Assembly (NCBI GenBank): GCA_964615905.1
Contig: CAZTUB010000014.1
Coordinates: 62,001 to 126,000, forward strand
DNA: 64,000 nt
DNA from: DATLMR01 sp964615905
Lineage (GTDB): Bacteria; Acidobacteriota; Blastocatellia; UBA7656
Direction: 5' to 3'
Of the stretch, positions 15,160-25,334 are shown piece by piece (positions within the stretch are counted from its first letter, which is position 1; every line of letters starts with the position of its first letter). Under the pieces are notes generated by a model. That model saw only the letters and a list, made by a program, of their open reading frames with translations. It made no database searches and was not told the origin of the DNA. The translations under genes and the position numbers were made by a program.

Positions 15160-17839
15160 GTGGAAAGACGAGATTCGCAGGCGGCTTCAGGAGTCCAAGC
15201 TCGAACCCGCGCGCGAAGCCGAGATAGTCGAGGAGCTGTCGCAGCACCTTGAGGATCGGTATGAAGAACTGCGCGCACGCGGAGCAAGCGACGAAGACGC
15301 CTACGGCGCGACGCTTGAAGAATTGAGCGGTCACGAGCTGCTCGCTCGCGAGCTCGCGCGCTCCGACCCGCGTCTTAAAAACAACCGTGTAGTTCTTGGG
15401 AGCAGGAGTACAAACATGCTGGCAGACCTTTGGCAAGATTTACGTTACGCCGTGCGGATACTGATAAAGAATCCCGGCTTTACGGTGGTGTCTGTGCTGA
15501 CGCTTGCGCTCGGCGTAGGCGCGAATACGGCGATCTTTAGCGTCGTTCACGCGGTGATGCTCAGCCCGCTGCCTTACGCGGACCCTGACCGACTGGTGGT
15601 CCTTGCGGAACATAACCGTGGGGGCGAAAGGATGGGGCCCGCCTACCCGAACTACCTTGACTGGCGCGAGCGGGCGAACTCTTTTGAGGAGATGGCGGCT
15701 TACCAGACGACCTCGTTCAATCTGACGGGCGTCGACCGGGCCGTCCGGCTGCAGGGCCGCAGGGTGAACTGGAATTTTTTTCAGATACTCGGCGTAAGCC
15801 CGCAGGTCGGTCGGGCTTTTACAGAGCAGGATGACTCGCCGACCGCAGAGCCGACGGCCCTCTTGAGCAACGGCGTGTGGAAGGAGCAGTTCGGCGGCGA
15901 CGCGGATATAATCGGCAGGACGATCAAGGTGGACGGCAAGCAGCACACGGTCATAGGGGTGCTCCCGCCCGACTTTGAATACTTTCGCCGCGACGATCTT
16001 TACGTGCCGATTGGACTGGCGCTCACGACGCCCGGCCAGGGCATGCTTGATCGCGGCAATCACTACAACATGTACATCCTTGCGAGGCTGAAACCAGGCG
16101 TGCCCGTGGAGCAGGCGAACACGGAGATAGTGCAGCTCGCCGCCCAGCTCGAACAGGAATACCCGAACACCAACAGCGGAAACACCGCGAGCGCGTCGGG
16201 CCTCGCCGACGTTTTTGTCGAAGATATACGCCCGGCCTTGATCGTGCTGCTCGCGGCCGTCGGGTTCGTGCTGCTGATCGCGTGCGTGAACGTGGCTAAC
16301 CTCATGCTCGTCCGCTCGGCCGAACGGCAGAAAGAGATCGCCGTCCGCCTTGCGCTCGGCGCGGGCCGGGGGCGCATCATCAGACAGTTGCTCAGCGAGA
16401 GCCTTGTCATCGCGCTTGCGGGCGGCGCGGCCGGCCTGCTCATCGGGCTGTGGGCGACGCAGGGGCTCGTGGCGCTCGCGCCGCCGAACATCCCGCGCAT
16501 GGCGACCGTCGGCCTGAACGTTTCGGTGCTCGGATTCACGCTCGTCGTGTCCGTGCTTACGGGTTTGCTGTTCGGGCTGCTCCCCGCGCTGCAAACATCC
16601 GCCACCAATCTTCAAGCGATCTTGAAAGAGGGCGGGCGGTCGATGGCGGGCGTGATGCGCGAGCGGACAAGAAAGGTCCTGCTCGTAGCCGAGGTAGGGC
16701 TCGCGCTTGTGCTGCTGATAGGCGCGGGGCTCATGCTGCGCACCGTGTCCGAGCTGATGCGCGTGGACCCCGGATTCAACGCAGACAACCTGCTGACCAT
16801 GCGATTCAATCTTGGGGCCGACGCTTACCCGCCGGAAAAACGCCACCACTTTTTTAAAGAGCTTACGGAGCAGATAGAAACGATCCCCGGAATAGAGTCT
16901 GCGGCGTTGACCTATTCGGTGCCGATTGACGGGTCGAACTGGAACTCGATCTTTATCGTCGGCGATAAGCCCGTACCTCCGCGCGCAGAGCTTCCCGACG
17001 CGGCGTTTACGCCCGTCAGCGCGAACTACTTCAAGACTGTAGGCGTGCGGCTGTTGAAGGGGCGGCTGTTTGATGAGACGGATACCCCGACGTCACCGAA
17101 AGTCATCGTGATAAACGAGACGCTGGCAAACCGCCTGTGGCCCGGCGAAGACCCGGTTGGAAAGCGTATCAAACAGGGCTTCCCGGAAAACGACACGCCC
17201 TGGCGCGAAGTCGTGGGAGTTGTGTCGGACGTGAAGCTGAACGGCATCGAGCGCGACACCCCTCTGCAGGCGTTTCTGCCGACCGCGCACGAGCCCGCGC
17301 GCTCGTTTGCGCTCATCATCCGCACAAAGTCTGAGCCGCTCGCCTTCGCCTCGACCGTAGAGCAGACGATCCGCTCGCTCGACAAAGACCTGCCGGTCTA
17401 CGCCGTCCGCTCGATGGATCAACTGCTTGGTTACGGGATTGCGCAGCAGCGGCTGATGATGGTGTTGCTCGGCGGGTTCGCGATTCTCGCGCTGACGCTT
17501 TCGGCCGTCGGGATATACGGCGTGATGTCGTATGCGGTGGCGCAGCGAACGCACGAGATCGGCATCCGCATGGCGATGGGCGCGCGGCCCACGGATGTGT
17601 TGAAGCTGATTGTCGGGCAAGGCATGACGCTTACGGTGATAGGGGTTTCTTTAGGGCTGGCCTCTGCCTTTGGGTTGACACGTTTGATGACGAAGCTGCT
17701 GTTTGGGGTGAGCGCCACAGACCCTGTGAGCTATTTAGTCCTGACTTTGCTTTTGACCGCTGTAGCGTTTTTGGCCTGCTACCTGCCCGCGCGCAGGGCA
17801 ACCAAGGTCGATCCTATAGTCGCGCTTCGGTATGAGTAG
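15152..17839 (+). CDS. ADOP-family ABC permease (duplicated FtsX/MacB-type)
   Basis: Acidobacterial duplicated orphan permease of 895 aa. A short cytoplasmic prefix domain (about 1-75, rich in E, R and L) precedes two MacB-type halves. Each half has an extracytoplasmic MacB_PCD domain (first after NPGFTVVSVLTLALGVGANT) and an FtsX domain with the GAGRGRIIRQLLSESL and GARPTDVLKLIVGQGM loops. About eight membrane segments are expected. No ATPase is adjacent, as is usual for ADOP proteins, so a partner must be encoded elsewhere (the MacB-type ATPase at 41.7 kb belongs to another operon). Function is probably export or mechanotransmission; the substrate is unknown. Confidence 0.92.
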   Translation: MRKWKDEIRRRLQESKLEPAREAEIVEELSQHLEDRYEELRARGASDEDAYGATLEELSGHELLARELARSDPRLKNNRVVLGSRSTNMLADLWQDLRYAVRILIKNPGFTVVSVLTLALGVGANTAIFSVVHAVMLSPLPYADPDRLVVLAEHNRGGERMGPAYPNYLDWRERANSFEEMAAYQTTSFNLTGVDRAVRLQGRRVNWNFFQILGVSPQVGRAFTEQDDSPTAEPTALLSNGVWKEQFGGDADIIGRTIKVDGKQHTVIGVLPPDFEYFRRDDLYVPIGLALTTPGQGMLDRGNHYNMYILARLKPGVPVEQANTEIVQLAAQLEQEYPNTNSGNTASASGLADVFVEDIRPALIVLLAAVGFVLLIACVNVANLMLVRSAERQKEIAVRLALGAGRGRIIRQLLSESLVIALAGGAAGLLIGLWATQGLVALAPPNIPRMATVGLNVSVLGFTLVVSVLTGLLFGLLPALQTSATNLQAILKEGGRSMAGVMRERTRKVLLVAEVGLALVLLIGAGLMLRTVSELMRVDPGFNADNLLTMRFNLGADAYPPEKRHHFFKELTEQIETIPGIESAALTYSVPIDGSNWNSIFIVGDKPVPPRAELPDAAFTPVSANYFKTVGVRLLKGRLFDETDTPTSPKVIVINETLANRLWPGEDPVGKRIKQGFPENDTPWREVVGVVSDVKLNGIERDTPLQAFLPTAHEPARSFALIIRTKSEPLAFASTVEQTIRSLDKDLPVYAVRSMDQLLGYGIAQQRLMMVLLGGFAILALTLSAVGIYGVMSYAVAQRTHEIGIRMAMGARPTDVLKLIVGQGMTLTVIGVSLGLASAFGLTRLMTKLLFGVSATDPVSYLVLTLLLTAVAFLACYLPARRATKVDPIVALRYE

Positions 17840-17860
17840 CGGCCGGGGTTGACCGGCCGC
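17839..17860. terminator. GC-rich hairpin between convergent genes
   Basis: GCGGCCGG and CCGGCCGC form an 8-bp stem with a 6-base loop, starting on the last base of the ADOP stop and ending 6 bases before the stop of the caspase-like gene. There is no T-run, so it may be a weak bidirectional terminator. Confidence 0.4.
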
Positions 17861-17866
17861 CGACCG

Positions 17867-20800
17867 CTACTTGAGCTTGAATTCAATGTCCATCGCCAGC
17901 CACTGCTCAACCGGCTGGCCGCCTTTTGACGCGGGCTTGAACCGCATCTTATTTGCCGCTATCACGGCCTGCTCGGTCAGCCCGTGAGACAGGCCCTTGA
18001 CGACCTTCACGCCTCTGACAGTGCCGTCGGCGCGCACGAGGACGCGCAAAGAGACTGTCCCTTCCACTTCCTCGTCGCGCGCTTCTTTGGTGTAGCGCGC
18101 GCGCGGTCGGTTTAGTGGAATGGGCGGGGTGAGATCCTCAGCGCCCGGCACAGTCTTTACCGCGCTCGAAACGGGTTGGGCGGGCGCGGCTTGCGCGGTC
18201 GAAGCTTGCGCGGATTTTTGCTGGTAATCTCGCGCCTGCTTGAGCCGCTCGGCGTAGAGCGGGTTATTGGGGTCGAGCTGAGCGGCGCGGTTATATTCCG
18301 CTTCGGCCTCGGCCCATTTCTGCTGCTGGAACAAAACGCCTGCGAGCAGCCCGCGCCAGGTAGCCTTTTCGGGTTCGAGCCGCGCCGCCTGTTTGTACTC
18401 CGCCTCGGCGTCATTCCATTTCTGCTGGTTCAACAGCGCCGCCGCAAGGTACGTATGCCAGATAGCCTTATTAGGCTCCAGCTTCAGCGCCTCTCTCGTC
18501 TCGGCTTCGGCTTCGGTCCATTTCTGCTGCTGGAGCAGTATGTATCCGAGCCTGCCGCGCTGTTCGGGTATGTTTGGCCTTAGCCTTATGACCACCTTCA
18601 GCTCGGCTTCGGCTTCGGGCCACTTCTTCTGGTTGGCGAGCGCCCATCCGAGGTTGATGCGAAACAGCGGGTTATTCGCGTCCAGGTCAACGGCGCGGCG
18701 GTATTCGACTTCGGCTTCGGCCCAGCGGTTTTGAAATTGCAGGACCCATCCGAGATTGTTGCGCCATACGGCTTTCGCGGGGTCGAGCCTTACCGCCTCT
18801 CTGGTCTGCGCCTCTGCCTGCTGCCACTTCTCTTGCTGAAGCAGTATGAATCCAAGGCGGCCGCGCCATTCGCTAATATCGGGTCGCAGCCGCACCGCTT
18901 CGCCGAGCTCTTTTTCCGCCTCCTGCCACTTGTTCAAGCTGATGAGCGTGGTCGCCAGAGAATCGCGCAGGACCGCGTTATTCGGCTCCATCTCTACCGC
19001 GCGACGGTACTCGGCCGAGGCCTCGGCCCATCGCTTCGCGTCGGCAAACTCTTTGCCTTTCTTGCTGTAACTCTCAACCGACACGGCCGCTTTTCTTATC
19101 GAGTCGAGCCCTTCCAGCTTTGCTTTTGCCTGGTCGACGTACGTGCCCGTAGGGTAAGCGGCAAGGTAAGCCTTGATGCTTTCAGGGTCGTTGCTGTTGT
19201 TTACGGCGTTCCAGTGAGCGGCTTCCGTCATATCAATAATTCGGTTGTTGGCCGACGCGGCGAATCGGCCCGAAGGGTATTTTCTCAAGTATGCTCTGAA
19301 AGTCTCGATGTCCGTGCTGTTGCTTATGGCGTTCCAGTAGACGGTCTCTTCGACCTCGCCCAATCGAAGCGTGGCCTGCCTTGCGAACTTGCCGTTCGGA
19401 TACTTTTGCAGATAAGACCTCAGCATGTCCGGCGTGCCGCTCGCAGACGCCGTGCTCCAGACAGATACCTCGGTCAGGTCGGCTATCTGCGCGGTTGCCG
19501 AGGCGGTGTGCTTGCCGCCGGGATATTTCTGCAAAAATGCTTTCAACTGGCCTATATCTGAGCTGCCGTTTACAGTGGCCCAGTGCGAAGCCTCGTCCGC
19601 TTCGTCGATCCTGGCCCTGGCTTCTTTGTTAAATTTTCCCGCAGGGTATCTCTGCAAATACTCTTTAAACGGGTCGGCGCTCTTGCTCTGCGCAATCGAC
19701 TGCCAGTAGGCCGTCTCTTGAATTGCGGAAAGCCGCGCCGCCGCCTCTGCTGCGAATTTGCCTTTCGGGTAGAGCCTCAGATACTCGTTAAAAGCGGCCG
19801 CGTCGGCGCTGTTGATTATAGACCTCCAGTGCGCCTGCTCGGCCTGCTCAAGCTGGGCCTGTTGCTGTTGTTCTGTTTGCCGGGCCGATTGCTGCCTCTT
19901 TAACTCCGCCTGCATGACGTCTTCGGCTTTAGGGGCCGCATCGGATTTAACAGGCGCGCTCGGTTTGATCTCGGCCGGAGCAGTTACCGGCGGCGCGGCG
20001 GCTTGCGTTTTTCTGAGCCGCGCTATCCTGCTCTTGGCCAGCTCGGCATAGACGCCGTTCGGGTATCGTTTCAAATAGAGCTCGTATTCGGCCGGCTCGT
20101 CTCGTTTTTCGACCGACTGCCAGAAAGCCAGCTCGAAGTCGGGCATGTACGCGGGCAGCTCTTCATTTCGCGCGGGGGTGCTTACGGCAGTCTTTGTCTT
20201 TGTCTCGAACTCGGCTATCACTATCTGGTCCGTGTCGTAGTTGAGTATCTCTTCGCTCGGAGCCTGCGTGAGGCCTCTGCGGCGTGCGCGCTGCGTGACT
20301 TCATTCTTCGTGTACTTGATGAGGCTCGCAAGCGTCACCTTCCCGTCTTCGTTCGCCGCCGCGCCCTTCAGTCCGTCCACGATTGCGCCCATGAAGAAGC
20401 CCTGTCGTTTCTCGGCGTCCTCCCAGGCCTGCTCTCCCATGCTTGTCGCCAGCAGCTTCGCATAGCCAGTGATCTTGCTCTTGTAAGTTTTCAGCCCCAC
20501 GCCCCGCGAGTACAGCTGGGTTATTCGATTGGGCCGGGGCGCGGACTTGCCGCTTCTGGGGTCGTTTCGGCAAGCGTCGAGGAGCATCACGACCTGCCCT
20601 ACGCCCGAATCCGCGATGTACTCCATCATGTCCGTCCAGCCGATGGCTGTGTCCCTGAGCACCTTCAGGTCGTCGTTCAACCGGGCGTCGGCTCCAAGTA
20701 AAAACGCCTGCCCCTCGACCTCTATGCCGTGCCCCGAAAAGGCGACAAGCAGGAGGCCGTCCGGCGGGAGCAGCTTTCTCAGGTTTGACAGGTATTCGAG

Positions 20801-21163
20801 GATGATCGGGCGCGTGGGCTGGTTCAAACTCGACCTGTCGTTCGTCAGCAGGGTTATATTCTCTCGCGGGAAGTCCGCATATTCTATAAGCGCGTCGTAG
20901 AGCATGTGCGCATCTTCGCTGGGCGCGATGAGCGGGGTTATCTTCGAGTCAGTGTACTCGTCGACGCCGATGATGATGGCGAACCGTTTCTCCCTCGGAG
21001 GCCACTTAGAGATCTTCTCCAAAGACCGCGTATCGGCCGGGCGCGAAGCCCTGACGCGCTGGTCTGTCTGCGCCGGTGCCGCGATGGCAGCGGAAAAGAT
21101 GGCGGCGAGCGCCACAGCCACAGCCGGAAGATTTTTCATTATTTTCGCACGCTTCGTTTTCAT
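17867..21163 (-). CDS. Secreted caspase-like protease with YPxG repeats, TPRs and TonB-C domain
   Basis: Large protein of 1098 aa with an unusual order of parts. A signal peptide (about 1-31, ending AAPAQT) precedes a C14 caspase-like domain (about 55-300) with catalytic His145 in FSGHG and Cys198 in LLDACRND. Seven repeats of about 37 residues follow (roughly 345-620), each with a Trp near the start and YLxxYPxGxF. Then come eight TPRs (WxEAEAEYRRAV type, about 640-960) and a C-terminal TonB_C domain (about 1000-1098, with YTKEARDEEVEGTVSLRV). The export signal and TonB-C end place it in the periplasm. It could be an envelope-linked protease or a scaffold. The 33-base upstream stretch offers GGAG 10 bases before the ATG. 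Confidence 0.88.
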   Translation of the reverse strand: MKTKRAKIMKNLPAVAVALAAIFSAAIAAPAQTDQRVRASRPADTRSLEKISKWPPREKRFAIIIGVDEYTDSKITPLIAPSEDAHMLYDALIEYADFPRENITLLTNDRSSLNQPTRPIILEYLSNLRKLLPPDGLLLVAFSGHGIEVEGQAFLLGADARLNDDLKVLRDTAIGWTDMMEYIADSGVGQVVMLLDACRNDPRSGKSAPRPNRITQLYSRGVGLKTYKSKITGYAKLLATSMGEQAWEDAEKRQGFFMGAIVDGLKGAAANEDGKVTLASLIKYTKNEVTQRARRRGLTQAPSEEILNYDTDQIVIAEFETKTKTAVSTPARNEELPAYMPDFELAFWQSVEKRDEPAEYELYLKRYPNGVYAELAKSRIARLRKTQAAAPPVTAPAEIKPSAPVKSDAAPKAEDVMQAELKRQQSARQTEQQQQAQLEQAEQAHWRSIINSADAAAFNEYLRLYPKGKFAAEAAARLSAIQETAYWQSIAQSKSADPFKEYLQRYPAGKFNKEARARIDEADEASHWATVNGSSDIGQLKAFLQKYPGGKHTASATAQIADLTEVSVWSTASASGTPDMLRSYLQKYPNGKFARQATLRLGEVEETVYWNAISNSTDIETFRAYLRKYPSGRFAASANNRIIDMTEAAHWNAVNNSNDPESIKAYLAAYPTGTYVDQAKAKLEGLDSIRKAAVSVESYSKKGKEFADAKRWAEASAEYRRAVEMEPNNAVLRDSLATTLISLNKWQEAEKELGEAVRLRPDISEWRGRLGFILLQQEKWQQAEAQTREAVRLDPAKAVWRNNLGWVLQFQNRWAEAEVEYRRAVDLDANNPLFRINLGWALANQKKWPEAEAELKVVIRLRPNIPEQRGRLGYILLQQQKWTEAEAETREALKLEPNKAIWHTYLAAALLNQQKWNDAEAEYKQAARLEPEKATWRGLLAGVLFQQQKWAEAEAEYNRAAQLDPNNPLYAERLKQARDYQQKSAQASTAQAAPAQPVSSAVKTVPGAEDLTPPIPLNRPRARYTKEARDEEVEGTVSLRVLVRADGTVRGVKVVKGLSHGLTEQAVIAANKMRFKPASKGGQPVEQWLAMDIEFKLK

Positions 21164-21213
21164 GCCGTCAGTGCTCCAGACCAGCTTGAATTCTTGTTAA
21201 GCATCTTTTACAC

Positions 21214-22551
21214 CTACTTCCACTCGATTGGAAAGAGGGCGCCGGCCTTTGCCGGGTCGAGCGTGACGCCTGCGAGCGCCGCCGCGCGCGCGAGCACAGG
21301 GTCACGGCTGGCGGCAAGGGCCGCCCCCGACGGCAATAACAGCTCGTCGGGCTTGACGCCAACGCCCTCAAGGCTCTTCCCGTCCGTCATGACAAGATCG
21401 GCGTCGGTAATGCTCGCCCCGTAAAAAGCGACGATGTCGAGACCCGACTCGTGCCCGTAATACCTGCTCCTCATCACCTTGCCGCTTGTGCGGTCCCCTA
21501 TGACTATCCCGCGCTTCTCTATCTGAATAACGCGGGCGAAGACCTCTGCGGCAGAAGAGGACTCGCTATCGACGAGGACTATTAGATCGCCTTCAAAATA
21601 GTTGCTGCCGCGCGGTTTCGCAATAAGCGGCTTTGTGTCCTCGCGCCGTTTCACGTCGCCGATCTTTATCTCGTGGTTAAAGAAACTGCCGATGAGCCGC
21701 TTCATGGTAGTCTCTCGCCCGCCGCCGTTTCCCCGCATGTCTATGATCAGCGCTTTAGACCTTTTCGCCTTGTCCATCATCGAATCGACTTCGCCGTCTT
21801 CCAGATCGAACTGCGGCATCTTCCATATAAAAAGTTCTTTGCCGATCTCCTGATAACGATGGCGGCGCACATGCGCGTCTCTTTCGGCCTCCCGCTCCAT
21901 CTCGCCCAGGTCCTGGCCGTTGTAAAAGCTGCGGATAAGCTTGCGCTTTGTCACCTTGGCTAAGACATCTATCTGGCGCGACTGCGCGCCCGGGCTCTGC
22001 GCGACGATCCGCATGCCTGGTTTCGGCCTGAGAAAATAGTAGAGGTACTCAAGCTTCCAGAAGTCTTCGCGCGAGGGAAAGAATCCGTCGACCGAAAGTA
22101 TCTCGTCGCCCACTTTGAGGCCCTTCGCTTCCGCGTCGCTGCCTGGCCTTACCCCTACCACAAAACACTTGTCGCCGATCATTTGCGGCAGCCAGCCGTA
22201 GTCGGTAGTTGCCGCGCGGTCGGGCGGGATGAAGATAGTATGCGAATCGTTGAAGTCGAGCAACACCTGCGCGATTATGCCGAACATCTGCCCGATAGAG
22301 GTCGCCTGCTTGATCTTGTTGTCGGCCTCTTTGAAGCGCGCGTCGAGGTCTATGCCACGGTAGTTAGGGTCGTAGTAGTATTTTTTAATATCGCTCTTTA
22401 ACGCCTGAAGCATCTGACGCCCGCGCTCGCGGTCAAAACCGCTGAGCGATTGCGCGCTCGCGGGCAGGGCCATAATTACCGACCACAAAAAGATCGTTAT
22501 CGCGGGCTTGATCTTACAAGCAAGATGATCGAAGAAGCTTCGGGTCAGCAT
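21214..22551 (-). CDS. Secreted PDZ-S41 C-terminal processing-type protease
   Basis: S41-family serine protease (445 aa) acting outside the cytoplasm. A signal peptide (MLTRSFFDH..., ending ALPASA) is followed by a helical part, a PDZ-like domain (GLKVGDEILSVDGF) and the S41 domain, with DMRGNGGGRETTMKRL and the nucleophile region LVDSESSSAAEVFARVIQ. The ATG at 22551 is chosen because AAGGGAG lies six bases upstream; in-frame ATGs at 22557 and 22602 extend the N-terminus. It is transcribed divergently from the SBBP-repeat gene. Substrates are unknown. Confidence 0.88.
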   Translation of the reverse strand: MLTRSFFDHLACKIKPAITIFLWSVIMALPASAQSLSGFDRERGRQMLQALKSDIKKYYYDPNYRGIDLDARFKEADNKIKQATSIGQMFGIIAQVLLDFNDSHTIFIPPDRAATTDYGWLPQMIGDKCFVVGVRPGSDAEAKGLKVGDEILSVDGFFPSREDFWKLEYLYYFLRPKPGMRIVAQSPGAQSRQIDVLAKVTKRKLIRSFYNGQDLGEMEREAERDAHVRRHRYQEIGKELFIWKMPQFDLEDGEVDSMMDKAKRSKALIIDMRGNGGGRETTMKRLIGSFFNHEIKIGDVKRREDTKPLIAKPRGSNYFEGDLIVLVDSESSSAAEVFARVIQIEKRGIVIGDRTSGKVMRSRYYGHESGLDIVAFYGASITDADLVMTDGKSLEGVGVKPDELLLPSGAALAASRDPVLARAAALAGVTLDPAKAGALFPIEWK

Positions 22552-22600
22552 TACCATCTCCCTTCTTAGAGCTTTCGGGTTATGTTTAGCTGAAATCTTC

Positions 22601-22634
22601 AAAGACTCTAAAAAAATAAAGACTCTAAAAAATG
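22601..22634. repeat. 17-base tandem direct repeat in divergent promoter region
   Basis: AAAGACTCTAAAAAA occurs at 22601 and again at 22618, a period of 17 bases. It lies in the gap of about 325 bases between the S41 gene and the SBBP gene, upstream of the S41 start, and could be a binding site. Nothing else gene-like was seen in the gap. Confidence 0.6.
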
Positions 22635-22876
22635 GCCTCTTGCGCGAAGTGGTCGGATTCTACCACAGAACGCGGCCACAGAGGGCGAAAAATCGCCTCC
22701 CGCGCAGAGACTGGCCCCTGCGGCCATGTGGACAGAACTGAGAATCTGCTTGCCATTCTGGGCAAAATCGCATAAGTATGCTCTACACGCCGGATTAAGT
22801 AACGGTAATATTCAAAAGCGGATTGATAAAAGTTAAGATCGAGCAACGCTACTGTGATAGTCGAAAGGAAACCGTC

Positions 22877-25315
22877 ATGAATTTTAGAATGAGCCTGTGG
22901 ACGAAGATTTGCCTTGTCGCGCTTCTGGCAAGTGGGGTTGGCTTGGGCTTTATAAAGCTCGCGGACCGGTCGCGCACGCAACCGGGCGGCCCGACCGCCG
23001 TGAATGTTGATCTTCACCCGACAGCGGAGGCCACAGAGCGCGCGGGCAAAGTCTTTGGCTCCATCCCGCTGCTATTTGAAGCCAATATCGGGCAGGCCGA
23101 GTCCGACGCGCAATTCGTGGCGCGCGGCGACGGCTTCGGCCTTATGTTTAAGCCGGACGCGGTGGCGATGGTCGTCAAGGCGCGCGCGGGGGACGCGCCC
23201 TCTCAAACGAGCGCGCAAGCTCTATCGGCCTCACGGGCAGCCGTCGTTCATATGAAGATGGCGGGCGCGAACCCGAACCCGCGTCTCGCTCCGCGCGGCA
23301 AACAGGCAGTCCGTTTGAACTACATGATCGGCAGCGACGCCGCCAACTGGCAGACGGACGTTCCTTCGTATTCCGAATTGGTCTACGAGCAGGTATACAA
23401 AGGCGTAGACGTTCGCTACTACGGCAACAGGCGGCAGCTGGAGTATGATTTTATCATCGCGCCCGGCATAGACCCCGATTGCGTTCGCCTCGACTTTGAA
23501 GGGTGCGAAAGCGTGAGCGTCGCTTCAAACGGAGACCTGATACTCGATACGGAGGCGGGCAGCCTGAGGCATAACAAGCCGCTCGTCTACCAGGAGGTTG
23601 ACGGCGAGCGCCGCGAGGTCGCGGGCAGTTATTCGATAACCGCCCAGGGTCAGGTCGGTTTTCAACTCGGCGAATACGACCGCAGCCTCCCGCTTGTCAT
23701 CGACCCCGTGCTTGAATACTCGACGTACCTTGGCGGCAACAGCAACGACTTCAGCAAGGACCTCACAATCGATTCGACGGGGACCGCCTACATAGTGGGC
23801 GATTCGATCTCGCCAAACTTTCTTGCAAACTCCTCCGCGCTCAATTCGGACGTCTTTGTCGCGAGGTTCACGCCCACGGGGAACATGCTCAACCTGACCT
23901 TCTTCGGCGGCAACGCAAACGACTTCGCCACCGGGGTCGCGGTCGACGCATCGGGCAACGTCTACATGGGCGGCACGACCTCTTCGGCCAACTTCCCGAG
24001 GGTGAACGCGATTGATATGACGCTTGGCGGCACAACCGACGCCTTCGTGACGAAGCTCAACGGCCTCGGCCCCGGCATATTCTTCTCGACCTTCGTAGGC
24101 GGAAGCGGCACTGAAGCGGGCGTAAGCCTGGCGATTGACTCGGCCACAAATGTCTACCTGACGGGCAGAACAACCTCCGCGGGGGATTTCCCGCGAGTCG
24201 GCGCGATACAGCAGAACTACGGCGGAGGCATCTCGGACGCGTTCGTTTCGAAGATAAATGCCAACGGGGCGGCCTTTGCGTACTCGACGTTTCTCGGCGG
24301 CAGCGGCACTGAAAATATCCTGAGCGAATCGGGGATAGCGGTTGACGCGGCCGGCAACGCATACGTCACAGGCGATACGGTCTCGACGGACTTCCCGCGC
24401 GTGAACGCGTTGCAGCAGGTCAAGGGCGGCAATGCCTCGCAGTCGGACGCGTTCGTCTCAAAGATCAACGCCGCAGGGTCCGGCTTTATATATTCGACGT
24501 ACATCGGCGGCGCGCTTACAGACAGGGGGTTCGACATAGCCGCAGACTCTGCGGGCAACGCTTACGTCACGGGGCTTTCGGAGTCGATAACCTTTTTCGG
24601 CACTATGCCTATTCGCACGCCTGTCGGCTCCATCGACGCCTTCGTCGCGAAGCTCAACTCCAACGGGTCCGCCTATTCATACTTCACCTTTTTAGGCGGC
24701 TCCGAGCTGGATTCAGGAAACGCCATCTTTGTCGATTCCGCGAATAACGCGTACGTGTCAGGCAGCGCGGGGGCGGGCTTCGTCCTCGTCAACGCCTTGC
24801 AGGCAACATTCGCCAACGGCGGCGACGATGCTTTTGTCACAAGGCTCAACTCGAACGGCGTCGTCACATTCTCGACATATCTCGGCGGGACCAACTCCGA
24901 CACGGCCACCGGCGTGGCGGCCGATTCGACGGGGAGCATATATCTGTCGGGGTTCACAAGCTCGATAAATTTCCCGACCGTGTTCGCGCTTGTGCCTCAG
25001 CACGGCGGCGCGGCGGACGTGTTCATGTCAAAGATCGACCCGGACGCTGTGGCGTCGCTCGACCCCGTGATCCTGAGCGTTACGAGAAACGGCAAGCAGC
25101 TCGTCATAATCGGGCTCAACTTTGATATAGGCGCGCGAGTCTTCATGGATAACGTGCGGCAGAAGAAGGTTGTCAACGGGCTGCCCGACCCGACCATGGT
25201 GCTGATAGCCAGGAAGTCCGGCAAGAAGATCGAGGTCAACCAGACGGTATTATTACAGGTGGCCAACAACGACGGGAGCCTATCAAACGTCTTCCCCTTC
25301 AAGCGGCTGCCCTGA
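22877..25315 (+). CDS. Secreted SBBP-repeat beta-propeller protein with IPT-like end
   Basis: Surface or periplasmic protein of 812 aa. A signal/anchor segment lies at about residues 7-26. A conserved N-terminal region (about 55-280, with LFEANIGQAESDAQFVARG and YGNRRQLEYDFIIAPG) is typical of SBBP proteins in Acidobacteria and Planctomycetes. About ten SBBP propeller repeats follow, each with YSTYLGG, then an AxDSxGNAYVTG segment, then DAFVxKLN. The last 90 residues look like an IPT/TIG domain (LDPVILSVTRNGKQLVI, ending NVFPFKRLP). AAAGGAA with 7-base spacing supports the ATG at 22877 over 22823. No enzymatic motif is visible; role unknown. Confidence 0.87.
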   Translation: MNFRMSLWTKICLVALLASGVGLGFIKLADRSRTQPGGPTAVNVDLHPTAEATERAGKVFGSIPLLFEANIGQAESDAQFVARGDGFGLMFKPDAVAMVVKARAGDAPSQTSAQALSASRAAVVHMKMAGANPNPRLAPRGKQAVRLNYMIGSDAANWQTDVPSYSELVYEQVYKGVDVRYYGNRRQLEYDFIIAPGIDPDCVRLDFEGCESVSVASNGDLILDTEAGSLRHNKPLVYQEVDGERREVAGSYSITAQGQVGFQLGEYDRSLPLVIDPVLEYSTYLGGNSNDFSKDLTIDSTGTAYIVGDSISPNFLANSSALNSDVFVARFTPTGNMLNLTFFGGNANDFATGVAVDASGNVYMGGTTSSANFPRVNAIDMTLGGTTDAFVTKLNGLGPGIFFSTFVGGSGTEAGVSLAIDSATNVYLTGRTTSAGDFPRVGAIQQNYGGGISDAFVSKINANGAAFAYSTFLGGSGTENILSESGIAVDAAGNAYVTGDTVSTDFPRVNALQQVKGGNASQSDAFVSKINAAGSGFIYSTYIGGALTDRGFDIAADSAGNAYVTGLSESITFFGTMPIRTPVGSIDAFVAKLNSNGSAYSYFTFLGGSELDSGNAIFVDSANNAYVSGSAGAGFVLVNALQATFANGGDDAFVTRLNSNGVVTFSTYLGGTNSDTATGVAADSTGSIYLSGFTSSINFPTVFALVPQHGGAADVFMSKIDPDAVASLDPVILSVTRNGKQLVIIGLNFDIGARVFMDNVRQKKVVNGLPDPTMVLIARKSGKKIEVNQTVLLQVANNDGSLSNVFPFKRLP

Positions 25316-25334
25316 CAGACCGCGAGGAAAAAGT

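Noticed and set aside
15440..16849. Long minus-strand ORF (469 codons) opposite the ADOP gene
   Set aside because: It runs antisense to a confident permease gene and has a His/Arg/Glu-rich, low-complexity composition typical of reverse-frame reading in GC-rich DNA; no family motif.
18731..20701. Plus-strand ORFs opposite the caspase-like gene
   Set aside because: They mirror the TPR and YPxG repeats of the sense protein and show repeated low-complexity patterns; no start signals.
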